This document shows positions 46,430 to 57,282 of a stretch of DNA of 64,000 nt, piece after piece. The notes below the pieces were generated by a model, which worked only from the letters and a program-made list of their open reading frames with translations, searched no databases and had not been told where the DNA came from. This stretch comes from Pseudovibrio denitrificans JCM 12308 (GTDB lineage: Bacteria; Pseudomonadota; Alphaproteobacteria; Rhizobiales; Stappiaceae): NCBI RefSeq assembly GCF_001310815.1, contig NZ_BAZK01000004.1, forward strand, positions 124,001 through 188,000, read 5' to 3'. The first letter of the stretch is position 1. The number at the start of each line of letters is the position of its first letter. Both the position numbers and the translations under genes were made by a program.

Positions 46430-48885
46430 ATGCAAAAAGACCATCGCATTCGCTTAGAAATCACCAATAACAGCCCATCCGTTTTCACCTTTGAGCAAGC
46501 TCACTTAGAATATGGTCAACTCACAGATGATAACGAGTGGCCAAAAGAAATATCTGCTGATGGCGGCCAAGTAATCGTCGAGTGTGATGAGGCGGACAGA
46601 TCTGTCGCAGGGTGCGCTGGCTGGGTCAAATATAAATCTGCGTCGCCTGAAAACCCCATCAGCATCTATTTCGCATTCGCCAATCCGATTGGGAACATGA
46701 ACAAAATCGATGTTGGCACAAGCGATCAGATATACGAAACGATGACTTCTCAGTTACTCCCGGTGCAGAGAATTTTCCCAACCAAAGGCTCCGAGGGGCA
46801 CTATTGGACGGTGGATGCACGCAGCACAAATGGAAAAACCAACGACGCCAGATTTGTGATTGAAAGTGGTGATGCGACGGAAATTATTCCTGAGAACCCA
46901 CAGTTGGTAAATGCAGCTGCTACTTTTGATAGTGTCAATGCAAACTCCGGCGGGACTGGCTACTACTTGACCATCCACACTTCGATCTACTCACATTTTA
47001 AAGGAGTTGGTGCTTTTGGATCAAAGTTAATCTTCACGCACACAAACGTACTGCTTCCCCATCAGCAAGGTACATATATGATCGGAGATAAAATCCCAAA
47101 AAAATATGGCGGTAGCTCAACAATTAAAGCAACTTATAATACCGAACATGATCCGCATGGGGTCATCCAGGAGGTGTTCAAGTCTGCGGTAGCTATATGG
47201 CACTTGCTCTGGAGAAAAGTGACAAACATAACACCTGCTCAGAAGTACAAATCTACGATGTGCGCCCTACGGCAAAAAACAAACCGATGAAACTTCTGAC
47301 CACGATCCCGAGAGAAGATAGCGGGGTAAATGGCGCAGGGATGACGAAAGAAAAGTCAGTAGGGGAAGAAAAAGGGAAGTACATTGTCATTGCAGGGGAT
47401 AGCCCGGGGTTAAGCGTCTATCGATCTAAAACAGCTGAAATTAGTACACAACCCGACCAGTTTGATCTCATTCAGTTGATTTCAAAAAAAGATCTTCCTG
47501 ACACATTTAGTCCAGAGGGTGGCTTCGCTCTCGCGACACAGGAAGATGGCCAGCTCTTTATTTTCACGATGCACGGCACCGATAGAAGTTTTGGTTTATA
47601 TCGGCTCCAGATCGAAGGAGATCATAGCGCAACTGTAACGCAAGTTCGTGCTCCAATACTATTGGAAACTGGCCCCTCCTCGCCAGCCGACACGGAAGCA
47701 AGATACGACGAGATGTCAGGTGCTATCAGCTTAGCTGGTTTCAAAGCGAACTATATGCCGGGTGTGGATATGATGTCACCGTCTGACCTGGGTGCCAATT
47801 TCAGATGGGGAAAGGGTCTTCAGATTACATCACCCACCAGTATTGAGATTTTTGCAACATCCAGAAGTGCTTTCCCATATCCGCCTTTCTTCCCTGGAGT
47901 GTTTTCAGTTGCGACTTGGAAAGCGGAAACCGCTATCGATGCTGTTTGGTGGCCTAGCATTTATTACACTACAGGCTCCTCTGTGGCGATCGCTACAGAT
48001 TACAACTCAGGCTGTTTGGAAATGAACCGTGGCTCTGGCGGAAATAGCAACAAACTTTACTACCGCGTAGGAAGGGCGCATTTCTCCGGCAATCGTATCG
48101 ACTTTGGAAACGGTATATATTTTACTAGCAGCTCCGACTTTGCCGTATCTATGGACAATAAAGACCACTGTATCTGCGTACATAGGGAAAGTGGGAGTGG
48201 CAATAAGCTATATTATGCCGTTGGACTTGCGGATATAGGTGCCAGGACAGTCAATTGGGGCAATAATCAAAATTACACCACCGGGACCAAGGTCGCAGTC
48301 GCCATGGATAATCATGGTAACTGTGTTGAGCTACACACCGGTAGCGGCGACGACAAAGACAATCTCTACTACATGGTTGGGATCGTTAACTCCACTGCAA
48401 AGACAATACATTGGGGAGATAGCGACAAGTATGACACGGGCGCTGACATTGCCATCGCAATGGATGATCATGGTAATTGCGTAGAGACACACAGAGGTAA
48501 CCCGGCTTCTGGTAACGACGATAAACTTTACTACCGCGTTGGCAGAATAGACTTCAGCAAAAAGACCATAAGTTGGGGTGATAGTATCCAATACGATTCA
48601 GGCTCAGATCACTCAGTAGCGATGGACAATAGTGGTAATTGTGTGGAGGTTCATCGAGGTCGCGGTAGCAGCGTTGACCTATACTACCGTACTGGAAAAG
48701 TACAATTTGAGAAAAAAAAGATAGACTGGAGTGAAAGTAAGAAATACGACCATGGCTCTAATCTTGCTGTAACCATGGATAATAATGGCCACCTTATAGA
48801 AGTGCACAGGCATTCGGAAGGTGGCGATGACAACAATAAGCTATACTACAAAATTGGTTTGCCGGATCTGGACCCCGCTGACTAA
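46430..48885 (+). CDS. Large orphan protein: beta-sandwich-like N-terminus plus six-repeat domain, with an apparent frameshift
   Basis: Two overlapping frames join at about 47160 if one G is restored (CATGGGGGTCATCC), reading HGGHPGGVQVCGSYMALALEKSD. The result is about 818 residues. The N-terminus (RIRLEITNNSPSVFTFEQAHLEYG, then GCAGWVKYKS, ISIYFAFANPIGNMNKIDVG) resembles the beta-sandwich of actinoporin-like or aegerolysin-like membrane-active proteins; this is inference from pattern. A middle part (AGDSPGLSVYRS, PEGGFALATQEDGQLFIFTMHGTDRSFGLYR) is beta-rich. The C-terminus (from about 47930) has six repeats of about 53 residues with the pattern I-x-W-G-x-S-x-x-Y-x-x-G, V-A-M-D-x-x-G-N-C-V-E-x-H, L-Y-Y-x-V-G. 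That pattern is consistent with a six-bladed propeller. No signal peptide is seen. Confidence 0.75.
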
Positions 48886-48915
48886 GCTCTTCCCTTGCAA
48901 AGCACAGCGTACTTC

Positions 48916-48941
48916 AAACTCCCCGTAGTGACGGGGAGTTT
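48916..48941. terminator. Hairpin after the large island gene
   Basis: There is a perfect ten-base stem AAACTCCCCG/CGGGGAGTTT with a six-base loop, 31 bases after the stop. There is no long T-run, but the position fits a terminator. Confidence 0.6.
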
Positions 48942-48946
48942 GGTGT

Positions 48947-49267
48947 ATGCGTAGCGATTTGTGCGACGAAGAATGGTCATAGAAAAGTTGGAACCCAGTG
49001 AGCGTTGCGAAGGTGCAGTCCGGTACACAAAACTTACGCTTCATCAAGAGCATGTTGTTTGTCTTGAGCACAGGTTACCCTTGGTGGGATATGCATGAAG
49101 GCTGCCGTAAACGCCTTAGGTTGGGGCTACTTCAATCCCTGATGGAAATGCTCCAATGTCTTCAAATGACCCGTTATCAAAGCGACATCACTCATCAAGG
49201 AACTTTTCCGAAAACTATACCGCACAATGCTGGTCCTTTGCGTAATGCTTGGCAAGCAGACCAGTAG
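48947..49267 (+). pseudogene. IS5-family transposase remnant
   Basis: The frame reads MRSDLCDEEWS, a stop, and then continues LRFIKSMLFVLSTGYPWWDMHEGCRKRLRLGLLQSLMEML. This matches the shape of IS5-type transposase N-termini (LTDEEW..., RxxLNGIxYVLRTGCPWRDMPE). The catalytic part is missing. No terminal inverted repeats are recognised. Confidence 0.6.
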
Positions 49268-49362
49268 TTCGTTGCCCTTACCAAGCTAAACCTCAATACT
49301 GTCTTCTACCCGCTGTAAGATTAGCTAGATGTGGTGGTTGAGGGTGGTATGGAGGAGCTGTC

Positions 49363-49995
49363 ATGACCATATCAAACCTTCCTATGATCTAACCGGTAAA
49401 ACCAGCCTGGGATCGTGGCAGGATTGTCGGGCAAAAGCGCCCTTTGCTACCAAAACACGTCTGGGCCATTCGTGTTCGCCTCGAGCTTGCAGGCAAAGTA
49501 CGTGAGTTAGCTTTATTCAACACAGCAATCGATAGCAAACTCAGAGGGTGTGACCTCGTACGTCATAAGGTTGTCGATGTCTTTACTGCAGGGCGAGTGA
49601 AAGAGCGCACTTCAATAATTCAGATTAAGACCGGCAAACCTGTTCAGTTTGAACTCATGGTGGGAACCAGATCAGCCTTGTCAAAATGGATAGACAGTCC
49701 AGAAATGATCGGGTCAGAGTACCTATGGCTAAGTCGGTTTCATGACAGGCCGCATATTTCGACACGACAATACGGCCGATTGGTGAAAGAGTGGGGTTTA
49801 TCAATCGGGCTAGAACCAAGCTCTTATGGTACACACTCAATGCGCAGAACTAAGGTCGCGCAAATCTACAAGAAGACAGGTAACCTTCGTGCTGTGCAGC
49901 TTCTTCTTGGCCACACAAAGATGGACAGTTCTGTCTGATATCTAGGTATAGACCTTGAAGATGCACTCTCGTTGTCAGAGAAAATCGACATTTAG
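49363..49995 (+). pseudogene. Short tyrosine recombinase with two in-frame stop codons
   Basis: A ribosome-binding site GGAGGAG precedes the ATG at 49363. The frame reads MTISNLPMI, then TAA, then PVKPAWDRGRIVGQKRPLLPKHVWAIRVRLELAGKVRELALFNTAIDSKLRGCDLV. It continues to THSMRRTKVAQIYKKTGNLRAVQLLLGHTKMDSSV, a TGA at 49936-49938, and YLGIDLEDALSLSEKIDI. Functional relatives have R at the TGA (CGA to TGA) and the catalytic Tyr directly after it. All catalytic positions are otherwise kept (R in KLRGCDLV, H-x-x-R in THSMRR, H in LLGHT). It is about 210 residues long. Confidence 0.85.
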
Positions 49996-50152
49996 CAATT
50001 AAGGAGCTGGTAGGGAGCAGCTCCGAACTCTTCAGTTGTCAGCGGCCACAATTGAAACTCTGCAACTAACAGTATGGTGTGTTGACAATAAGTGCGATGT
50101 TCAGGATACGTGATAATGTGTACACCTCAACGTATTTCAAGGAACCTTGGCC

Positions 50153-50848
50153 ATGACAGGATTGTTGGATCACGGGAGCCTCAAGTTCCTTGACCTGCTC
50201 AGCCCAAAGGTCGAGGCCGCTTTTGCAGCTGTCGAGCAGCGCCACACCTATCAGGACGGACGTACAATCTTTTCGACTGGTGATGAGGGTGATCGCCTTC
50301 TCATTGTGCGTTCAGGGGCAGTTAGAATGGGGCGCTTCAGCCCCAGTGGCCGAGAAACAATTCTTGCAGTGCTTGGTGAGGGTCACTTCATTGGCCTCAT
50401 GGGCGTGCTGACCGGGCGCAAGCGGACGCAAAATGCCGTTGCAGTCGGTAAAACGACGATTGGTTATGTTCACAAAGCTGATTTTCTGACGCTAATGGAC
50501 GCTCATCCGGAAATCGCCCGCGCAGCTTTGCCAGCTACGTTGAGCCGTTTGAATGTGGCGCTGAATATGCTGGACGATCTGCGTTTGCTGCCTTTGCCTG
50601 CTTATACAGCGGTGTTTTTGCAGAACATGCTCGAAGCTTCAGAAGTGCCAGGGATGCTCAACTGGAACCAGTCTGAGTTGGCTATCGCTGTGGGCACCTC
50701 ACGTGTTTCTATGGGTAAAGCGCTCAAACAGCTGGAAAAAAATGGCCTGATCGTACTGAAGTATGGCGCAATTTCCGTGCCGGACGAGCAAGCCTGTCAG
50801 ACTGGATTGATGCCGCCAGAGCCGAGCATCTGTCCCTCTGAGGTCTGA
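50153..50848 (+). CDS. Crp/Fnr family transcriptional regulator
   Basis: The cyclic-nucleotide-type sensor domain (YQDGRTIFSTGDEGDRLLIVRSGAVRMGRFSPSGRETILAVLGEGHFIGLMGVLTGRKRTQNAVAVG) is followed by a Crp winged helix (WNQSELAIAVGTSRVSMGKALKQLEKNGLIVLKYG). The product is 231 residues. There is no N-terminal Cys cluster, so it is not an oxygen-sensing Fnr; the ligand is unknown. The ATG at 50153 has AAGGAA upstream; a TTG two codons earlier is possible. The two autotransporter genes downstream are possible targets. Confidence 0.9.
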   Translation: MTGLLDHGSLKFLDLLSPKVEAAFAAVEQRHTYQDGRTIFSTGDEGDRLLIVRSGAVRMGRFSPSGRETILAVLGEGHFIGLMGVLTGRKRTQNAVAVGKTTIGYVHKADFLTLMDAHPEIARAALPATLSRLNVALNMLDDLRLLPLPAYTAVFLQNMLEASEVPGMLNWNQSELAIAVGTSRVSMGKALKQLEKNGLIVLKYGAISVPDEQACQTGLMPPEPSICPSEV

Positions 50849-51392
50849 CCGCTCATGCTGTGTGCACAAATCTGATTAAACAGCCAGATTGCTAAGTTCT
50901 TAGCATTCTTTGCGTTACCGACTACGTATAATCCCTCTGTATTTTCATCCCATTGATATTCAAGTGTCAGCATTTTGACCGCTGCCGCCTGAATATCAGA
51001 GCGTCGTCTGGCGAGTGACTGGGGAGAGAGCTTTAGCGACTACGCTTAGGGGACATTCTATGTATGCGGTCAAACACATTTGCGAGCGCTCCAGAGGCAG
51101 CATTTTGGGGCGTTGGTTCAAAGCTCAGACACAGTCCTCCGCGAGTTGCTATCAAACGCACCCCCCCTGTTTGCATCTCTGCTCCGCTGGTTGGTGGTGT
51201 TGGGGCTGCTGACTGCGGGAGTGTTCTGCGCTGGATTAAGTGCACGAGCACAAATCATCCTCACCATCTCACCGCTTGGCGTTCTGTATGCAGGGCTAAA
51301 CATGGTCCATTCCTTCAATGCTGAAGATTGAAGTTCCCCGTTTTTCGCTGCCCAACGACCTCATTACAAATACATAAAAGCCGAGGAATTGA
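50849..51392. other. Region between the crp-like and autotransporter genes
   Basis: There are 540 bases without a clear gene. An inverted repeat TGATATTCA/TGAATATCA (50954-50962 and 50990-50998) is the most prominent signal and could be a regulator site. A frame from 51080 encodes a possible short membrane peptide (LFASLLRWLVVLGLLTAGVF), but it lacks a ribosome-binding site and I do not call it. Confidence 0.4.
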
Positions 51393-52055
51393 ATGTTCCA
51401 GAATAGTTTTGGTTCACAGACAAGACGAAAGCAAAAAACCGTTGTTGCAGCATTGCGTGTCCCTTCGTTTGCACTCATTGCCCTAGACTTGGTAGCCACA
51501 AGCCGGTCTGCTTGTGCAGAGGACATTGATGGGTCTTGGTCACTAACAATTGATAGTGATCCAGGTTTTTCGGATCACCCTAGTCTGTGGGATGTGGATG
51601 CCCCCTTGAATAGTAGGGTGACAGCTGGGTCCGATGCCAAGATTACCATTCAAAATGGTGGTGAAGTCACCAACACTGGTGGAACTATCGGCGTAAACTT
51701 CGGTTCTTACGGCACCGTAACGGTGAGCGGATCGGGATCCCAGTGGCTGGCCTCCGGGGAGTTCAAGGTTGGCAGTGCTGGAACGAGCGCTGTGAACATT
51801 GCCGATGGCAGAATCCCTGGTGGGGTGGGCACGATCAACGGTTCAACAACAGTCACGAACGGTACCGTCGCTGCTGGAAACAGTCCCAATACGCTGACAA
51901 TTGATGACGACCTCGATCTTACCTCCGCCTCAGCAATGGATTTCGAGCTTGGCTCTCCATCCGGCACAGCGGGTGTAGACAGTGATCTGGCACCGTTGCG
52001 GTTAAGTTTTTCCGATTTTTTGCTCTCCAGGGATAGACGCACATGCGATGTTTGA
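51393..52055 (+). pseudogene. Truncated autotransporter passenger, no barrel
   Basis: The 220 residues begin with a long signal-like region (KTVVAALRVPSFALIALDLVATSRSACA). They then have autotransporter beta-helix repeats such as YGTVTVSGSGSQWLASGEFKVGSAGTSAVNIADG and GTINGSTTVTNGTVAAGNSPNTLTIDDDLDL. Similarity to the downstream autotransporter stops abruptly after GTAGVDSDL (at about 51990), where that gene has GTAGVNSDLITVGGNL. The last 20 residues are unrelated. It lacks a translocator barrel and looks like the remains of a deletion between two paralogues. Confidence 0.75.
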
Positions 52056-55000
52056 TTTTTGCATACAAAAACACATCAGCCCTAGTTTCACATAGGCTTG
52101 CGATTTCAATCATTGCAGGTGCTCTGGCGGTAGCTCCCCAGATTGCTCGTGCAGACGTTATCTTTACCGGCAATAACTACGGCTCTTTTGGCAGTGGCCA
52201 TATGACCCTCGGCGAAGGGGGGATTGGCACGCTCACAATCTCTGGCGTGGACATACATGGCGTGAGAGAAGATCAAACTATTGACGGCGACTTGAATATT
52301 GCACGCCGTAGGTCTTTTGATAGCGGGATTGCCCGCGGTGAGCTTAACGTGCTTGACGGTGCTCGCCTAACTGTAAATGACTTTATTCTTGCTGGCAATT
52401 ATTTCGATAGCGCTCCAGCACCAACAGAAGGAGCCCATATAATAGTTTCGGGCGAAGGATCTATATTATCAACTTTAAAGAGACTAGATTTCCAATATGG
52501 AACGAGCGCACTCACCGTCTCAAATGGCGGTACTTTTTCCTCACCCAATTGGATCAGGTTTGGTGATGCTGTTGGAGGTGGCGATCATAGCCAGTTTGCC
52601 GTCAATGTCGGTGCCGCGAAAGGTGAAGCTGCGCAAGCCCCGGGCATACTGGATGTTCCAAGCATCTATTTTCGGTATGCCACGAGCGAGCTGAACTTCA
52701 ATCACACGGATGACGCTTATATTTTTGATGTTGACATCGGGTCGGTTCATTCCAATCAAGGGCATCACCACACAATCAATCATACAGCGGGCGCAACGAT
52801 TTGGACCGGCGGTGTGGGTGAATTCTACGGTGGTAACAACAGTTTTGCTGGTACAACAAATATCACTGGCGGTGCGCTGATCGTTAATGGCGAACTGCCT
52901 GGGCATATCAAGCTGACGAACGGAACACTAGGGGGCACGGGCACTGTCGGCAATGTCGAGGCGACAGATGGTACGCTCTCTCCAGGCTCCAACGGGAGCG
53001 GCACATTGAAGATCGGCGGCAACCTTGTTTTGGGCGAAAGCGCGAAGCTCGATTTTGGCCTTGGTGCACCCGATGGCACAGCAGGCGTGAACAGCGACCT
53101 CATCACAGTCGGTGGCAACCTGACGTTGGATGGCACAGTTAATGTAAGCGATGTTGGCGCGTTTGGTGCAGGTGTATATTCATTAATCACCTATGGCGGC
53201 GCCCTGACAGATAACGGGCTCACAATCGGGCTTTCCCCAGTGGGCTACGACTATGCCCTGAGCACCACTGCAACGCCCGGCACGGTGTCGCTATTGGCCT
53301 CGACGCGGAATCTATTGTTTTGGAACGGTACTTCGACTGCCGACGGCACCGTGCATGGCGGCGCCGGCACATGGAATACAACAAGCCAGAACTGGACCAA
53401 TTCCGCCAGCTTCACAGATCTGACCTATGACCCCAACAGCTCACTTGTTTTCCAAGGTACTGCGGGCACTGTCACGGTTGCTGGTACAGGTATCTCGGTC
53501 TCATCTGGCCTTCAGTTTGCAACCGATGGCTATCAGGTCAAAGGTGGCGATATTAAGCTCAACGGCGCAACGTCGGTCCGTGTTGGTGATGGTACGAATA
53601 CTGGTGCAGACTTCACTGCGACCATCGCTTCTGCCATTACAGGGCCCGGATCTCTGAACAAAACCGACCTAGGCACACTTATTCTAGAGGGCAATAATAG
53701 CTATGCAGGTGGCACAACCCTGACAGCGGGTAAACTGGTTGTTAATGGCGCCGTGGGTGATGTTACAGTCAATGGCGGTAGCCTTGGTGGTTCGGGGACT
53801 GTCGGGACTATTGCCTTTAACTCAGGTGCTGTGATCGCTCCGGGAAATTCCATCGGGACTCTGAATGCGACTTCTCTTGTTTTCAATAGTGGTTCAACCT
53901 TTGAGGTTGAGCTGAACGATGGGGGCAACGCGGCAGGCATCAACAACGATCTGCTGGCGGCCAGCGATACCGTGATGATCAATGGTGGTACAGTTCATGT
54001 TAAGCCAGAAAACGGAACCGACGATGGTTCAACCTACGCTGCAAATACGGTCTATACGATTATGAGCGCTGTAGGCGGCGTCTCTGGAACGTTTGATACA
54101 CCCACACCAACAGATGACTTCGCGTTCCTTAATTTCGCTCTGTCATACGATGCGAACAACGTTTATCTGAGTTCCCAAATGGCATCCAGCACGTTCTGCA
54201 TGCCCGGGATGAGTGCTAACCAGTGCGCTACAGGTGAAGGTGCGTTCTCACTTGGCAGCGGAGATTTGTTCAATTCAGTCTTGAACCTGTCCAACTCAGA
54301 TGCACCAGGAGCACTCGATCAACTTTCAGGTGAAGCCCACGCCTCAATAAAAGCAGCGCTGATTGAAGATAGCCGATTTGCCCGTGAGGCAGCCCTCAGT
54401 CGAGTGCGCATTGCAATGGATTCCGTTGCTGCGGATGGACAAGAGCAAGTGGAAAAGCGCATTGGCGAGAGCCTCGCATTCTGGGGGCAAGGTTTTGGGT
54501 CCTGGGGCCGCTGGAGCAGAAACAGTAATGCCGCAGCGCTTGACCGATCAATCGGCGGTTTCCTTCTGGGGGGAGATGTCCAGATCGGTGAGAACTCCCG
54601 TCTTGGCTTTTTCGGAGGCTATGACAACAGCAGTTTCAAGGTGAATGGCAGAACGACCTCTGCGACAGCAGACACGCTGCACCTTGGTGCTTATGGTGGC
54701 ACAGAATTTGGGCCTCTGGGGGTGCGCGCAGGTGCGAGCTATGCATGGCATGATATCGACACGGCCCGTTCAGTCGCCTTTACTGGCTTTGCTGAGAACC
54801 TATCAGGGTCCTATACCGCGCGAACCGCGCAGATCTTTGGTGAAGCAGGATATCGTTTTGATTTTGCTGCGACCAGTCTGGAGCCTTTTGCCAATATATC
54901 CTACGTCCAGTTGTCCAGCGATGGGTATTCTGAAACCGGTGGATCTGCTGGGCTGAAGCTGGTCGCCAGACTATGGACAGCACCTTCACCAGTATCGGGC

Positions 55001-55290
55001 TGCGTGCAGAGACACAGGCGAACCTTGGTCAACTCACTGCGAAGCTTTCAGCTCACGCTGCCTGGCAGCATGCGTTTGGCGATGTAACACCTGTTTTCAA
55101 TCACGCCTTTGTCGGAGGCGAGGACTTCTCCGTTACCGGTATCTCGATTGCCAGAGATACTCTTCTGCTAAATCTGGGAGCATCGGTGGATCTGGGACGG
55201 AACACAACCTTAGGTCTGGCATACGATAGCCAGTTTGGTTCCGGCTTCACCGGTCAGGGGCTCAAAGCAAACATTGCTCTGAAGTTTTGA
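52043..55290 (+). CDS. Autotransporter (type Va) outer-membrane protein, with an apparent frameshift
   Basis: The protein has an extended signal peptide (ending near APQIARA) and a beta-helix passenger of about 700 residues. The passenger has passenger-associated repeats (GGALIVNGELPGHIKLTNGTLGGTGTVGNVEA and TLTAGKLVVNGAVGDVTVNGGSLGGSGTVGTI). A C-terminal autotransporter barrel runs from about LAFWGQGFGSWGRWSRN to a final Phe (LKANIALKF). The frame breaks near 54957; one missing G (CTGAAGGCTGG) joins SAGLK to AGRQTMDSTFTSIGLRAE. The total is about 1,082 residues. It probably mediates adhesion or biofilm at the cell surface. Its start overlaps the truncated gene upstream. Confidence 0.9.
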
Positions 55291-56112
55291 CCGTTTTCCA
55301 GTCTGTGTAAGGCCAACTACCCGACAAAACCTGCCCGTCACCTGTAAACTCAAGTGGCGGGCAAATGCTCTCCGACTGTCAAAAATCCATATGCACCATT
55401 CCGGCTATTTTGTCCCCGTCCTGAACATGCCTTTACGCTTCAGCGCCGCGACCTTCGCGTAGGAAACGAAAGCGATCTAGGAAACTCAGACAGTCCGCCC
55501 TCAAGACTTCTTCAACCGTTGATAGAACAGCCCCAATGGCAGCTAATGGCCCGATGCTGGCAACTGTCACTAACTTGCCTGCGTTCTTGCAGTTCAGCGA
55601 ACGGGACCAAGTTTGCAGCGCGGGTTTTGTGATCTCTATGGAAAAATAGGAGCTATCGTCAAATTTTTGCGAGGTTGGTTCCACTTAAAGTTGAGGGGTA
55701 GCTTTGACATAGGCTGTTCATCTGTAGATCGAATGGCCAGCAGCTAATACATGACTTCAACCATTAGTTAATTTTAACAAGCTAGCTGTTGAGTGACTTT
55801 GCAGCCGTTTGAGCTGCTACGAGATAATGTCATCTGCAACAAAGCTTCAACACTAAAAAGATTTTGCTTCGAGATGTTCAGTCTCGGATAAATTACATTA
55901 TCATTTTTTCCGAGCACGCCTAAAGCAGTCGTCAATACAGATGAAACCAACATAAGCGACTGAAGAGCCGGTTTGCCTTTGATGCGTCGCCCTTTGTGTT
56001 GGGGAAAGGGCGACGCTTTGAGTAGGGAAAGTTGCGGTTAGTTGTTCTTCCCCACACTCAATCTCGTTTTAACGGCGCTTGATAACGGCAATTGCTAAAA
56101 GGCTCGCCTGCA
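55291..56112. other. Gene-free stretch with one strong hairpin
   Basis: About 800 bases lie between the autotransporter and the exporter genes. The frames are short and unconvincing. A perfect 12-base stem GCGTCGCCCTTT/AAAGGGCGACGC lies at 55984-56016 with a nine-base loop. It could be the terminator of the minus-strand exporter operon that ends at 56113, though its T-run is weak. Nothing else is recognised. Confidence 0.5.
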
Positions 56113-57278
56113 TCATTTTGTTAGATTGCTTATGGGAGAGCGCAGGCTAACGATTATCGCGGGACAAATTGCACCAAAGAAACCGATTGTAGTCGCGAGC
56201 ATGAGGCCTTGGAGTAATCCTTCATGCGAAAACCTCAAGGTGTAGCCAATGTTTGTCACGCCATTTGCAAGAGCTGATGCCTGAAAGCCATCAAGTAATA
56301 GGTAAACAACTCCCCCACCTAGCAATCCTGCTACAAAACAAATCGCTAGGTATTCGAGTATCAATCCCACGCAAATCGCGGAACGAGCGAAGCCGAGAAC
56401 GCGATAGGTGCCTATTTCTGTAGTTCGCTTTGCTACAGATGACATGACGATGTTTAACACACCAATGATTGCGCCAATTGCCATGAGAGTGGTCAGCGGC
56501 CAGGCAAGCTTTTGTACAAGATCGCTACTCTTTACAGCTTGTCGAGCGAAGTAAGCTTTTTCGGTTTGTATTGACAGCAATAAGCGAGGGTCTGTTTCAT
56601 TGAAATTCGAGAGGTCTGCAAACGCTGTTGGATCCGACAACTTGAGGCGAACGCTTTGAACTTGGTCAGTACGATTAAAGAAGTTTTGGACTGCTGTTAA
56701 GTCACCCCAAATTTCAGATTCTGACATGCTACCATTCGCTTGAAAAATGCCTACGATGGTCCAAGCTGTTGTGCCAAATGTAATCGTGTCACCTACCTCC
56801 ATATTTTGATAGGTTCTGGCTACGCTATTACCTACAACGAGCTCAGCAGTTCCCACCTGAGGCCAACGTCCCTGAGTAACTTCAATACCATCACGCATAG
56901 CTATTCCAGCAGCGGAAATACCTCGCAACCCGATGTTTGCTCGCTTGTTGTCGCTCTTTCTCCAGCCATCAACAATGAGACTAACTTCAGGAGAAATTGT
57001 GGAGGTATTTACGGCGCTTTGTAGAACCTGAACTTGCTCACGGCTTACTTCACTATTCAGCTCAGATTGCTGCCGCCCCGCATAATAAGAACTACATCAG
57101 CAGCTCCAGAGTTTCCGAGACTGAACCTCAAACCTTCTGAAAGAGCATTTAGCCCCAGCAATGTTCCGACTACTAAAGCGACACACATGATTGTGGCAGC
57201 TGTAAGCGTTAGCCGGCCGCTTAACCCTCTCAGGTTCATTCTTGTGATAGCAGTTGTTTGGCTTACAAAACTCTGCAT
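56113..57278 (-). CDS. ABC exporter permease, FtsX/MacB family, second copy, with an apparent frameshift
   Basis: The protein has one N-terminal membrane helix (LTLTAATIMCVALVVGTLLGLNAL), a large periplasmic domain (with LRGISAAGIAMRDGIEVTQGRWP and VGNSVARTYQNMEVGD) and three C-terminal helices (LTTLMAIGAIIGVLNIVMSSV, ICVGLILEYLAICFVAGLLGGG). That is the FtsX-MacB plan. One missing base near 57068 joins GGSN to SELNSEVSREQVQVL. The restored length is about 388 residues. The ATG at 57278 follows GGAGC and the stop of the preceding permease gene. It is probably co-expressed with the ATPase and membrane-fusion genes. Confidence 0.88.
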
Positions 57279-57282
57279 TCCA

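Noticed and set aside
46754..46978. Minus-strand frame inside the large island gene
   Set aside because: It is a shadow of the protein on the other strand with no ribosome-binding site.
48916..48941. The perfect inverted repeat as an IS5 terminal repeat
   Set aside because: Both arms are on the same side of the transposase remnant and only six bases apart, which is a hairpin and not an element end.
43600..50146. CRISPR array or phage structural genes in the island
   Set aside because: No regularly spaced direct repeats and no capsid, tail or terminase-like proteins are visible.
50990..51331. Short membrane-peptide frame before the truncated autotransporter
   Set aside because: It has no start with a ribosome-binding site, and hydrophobic runs of this kind arise by chance.
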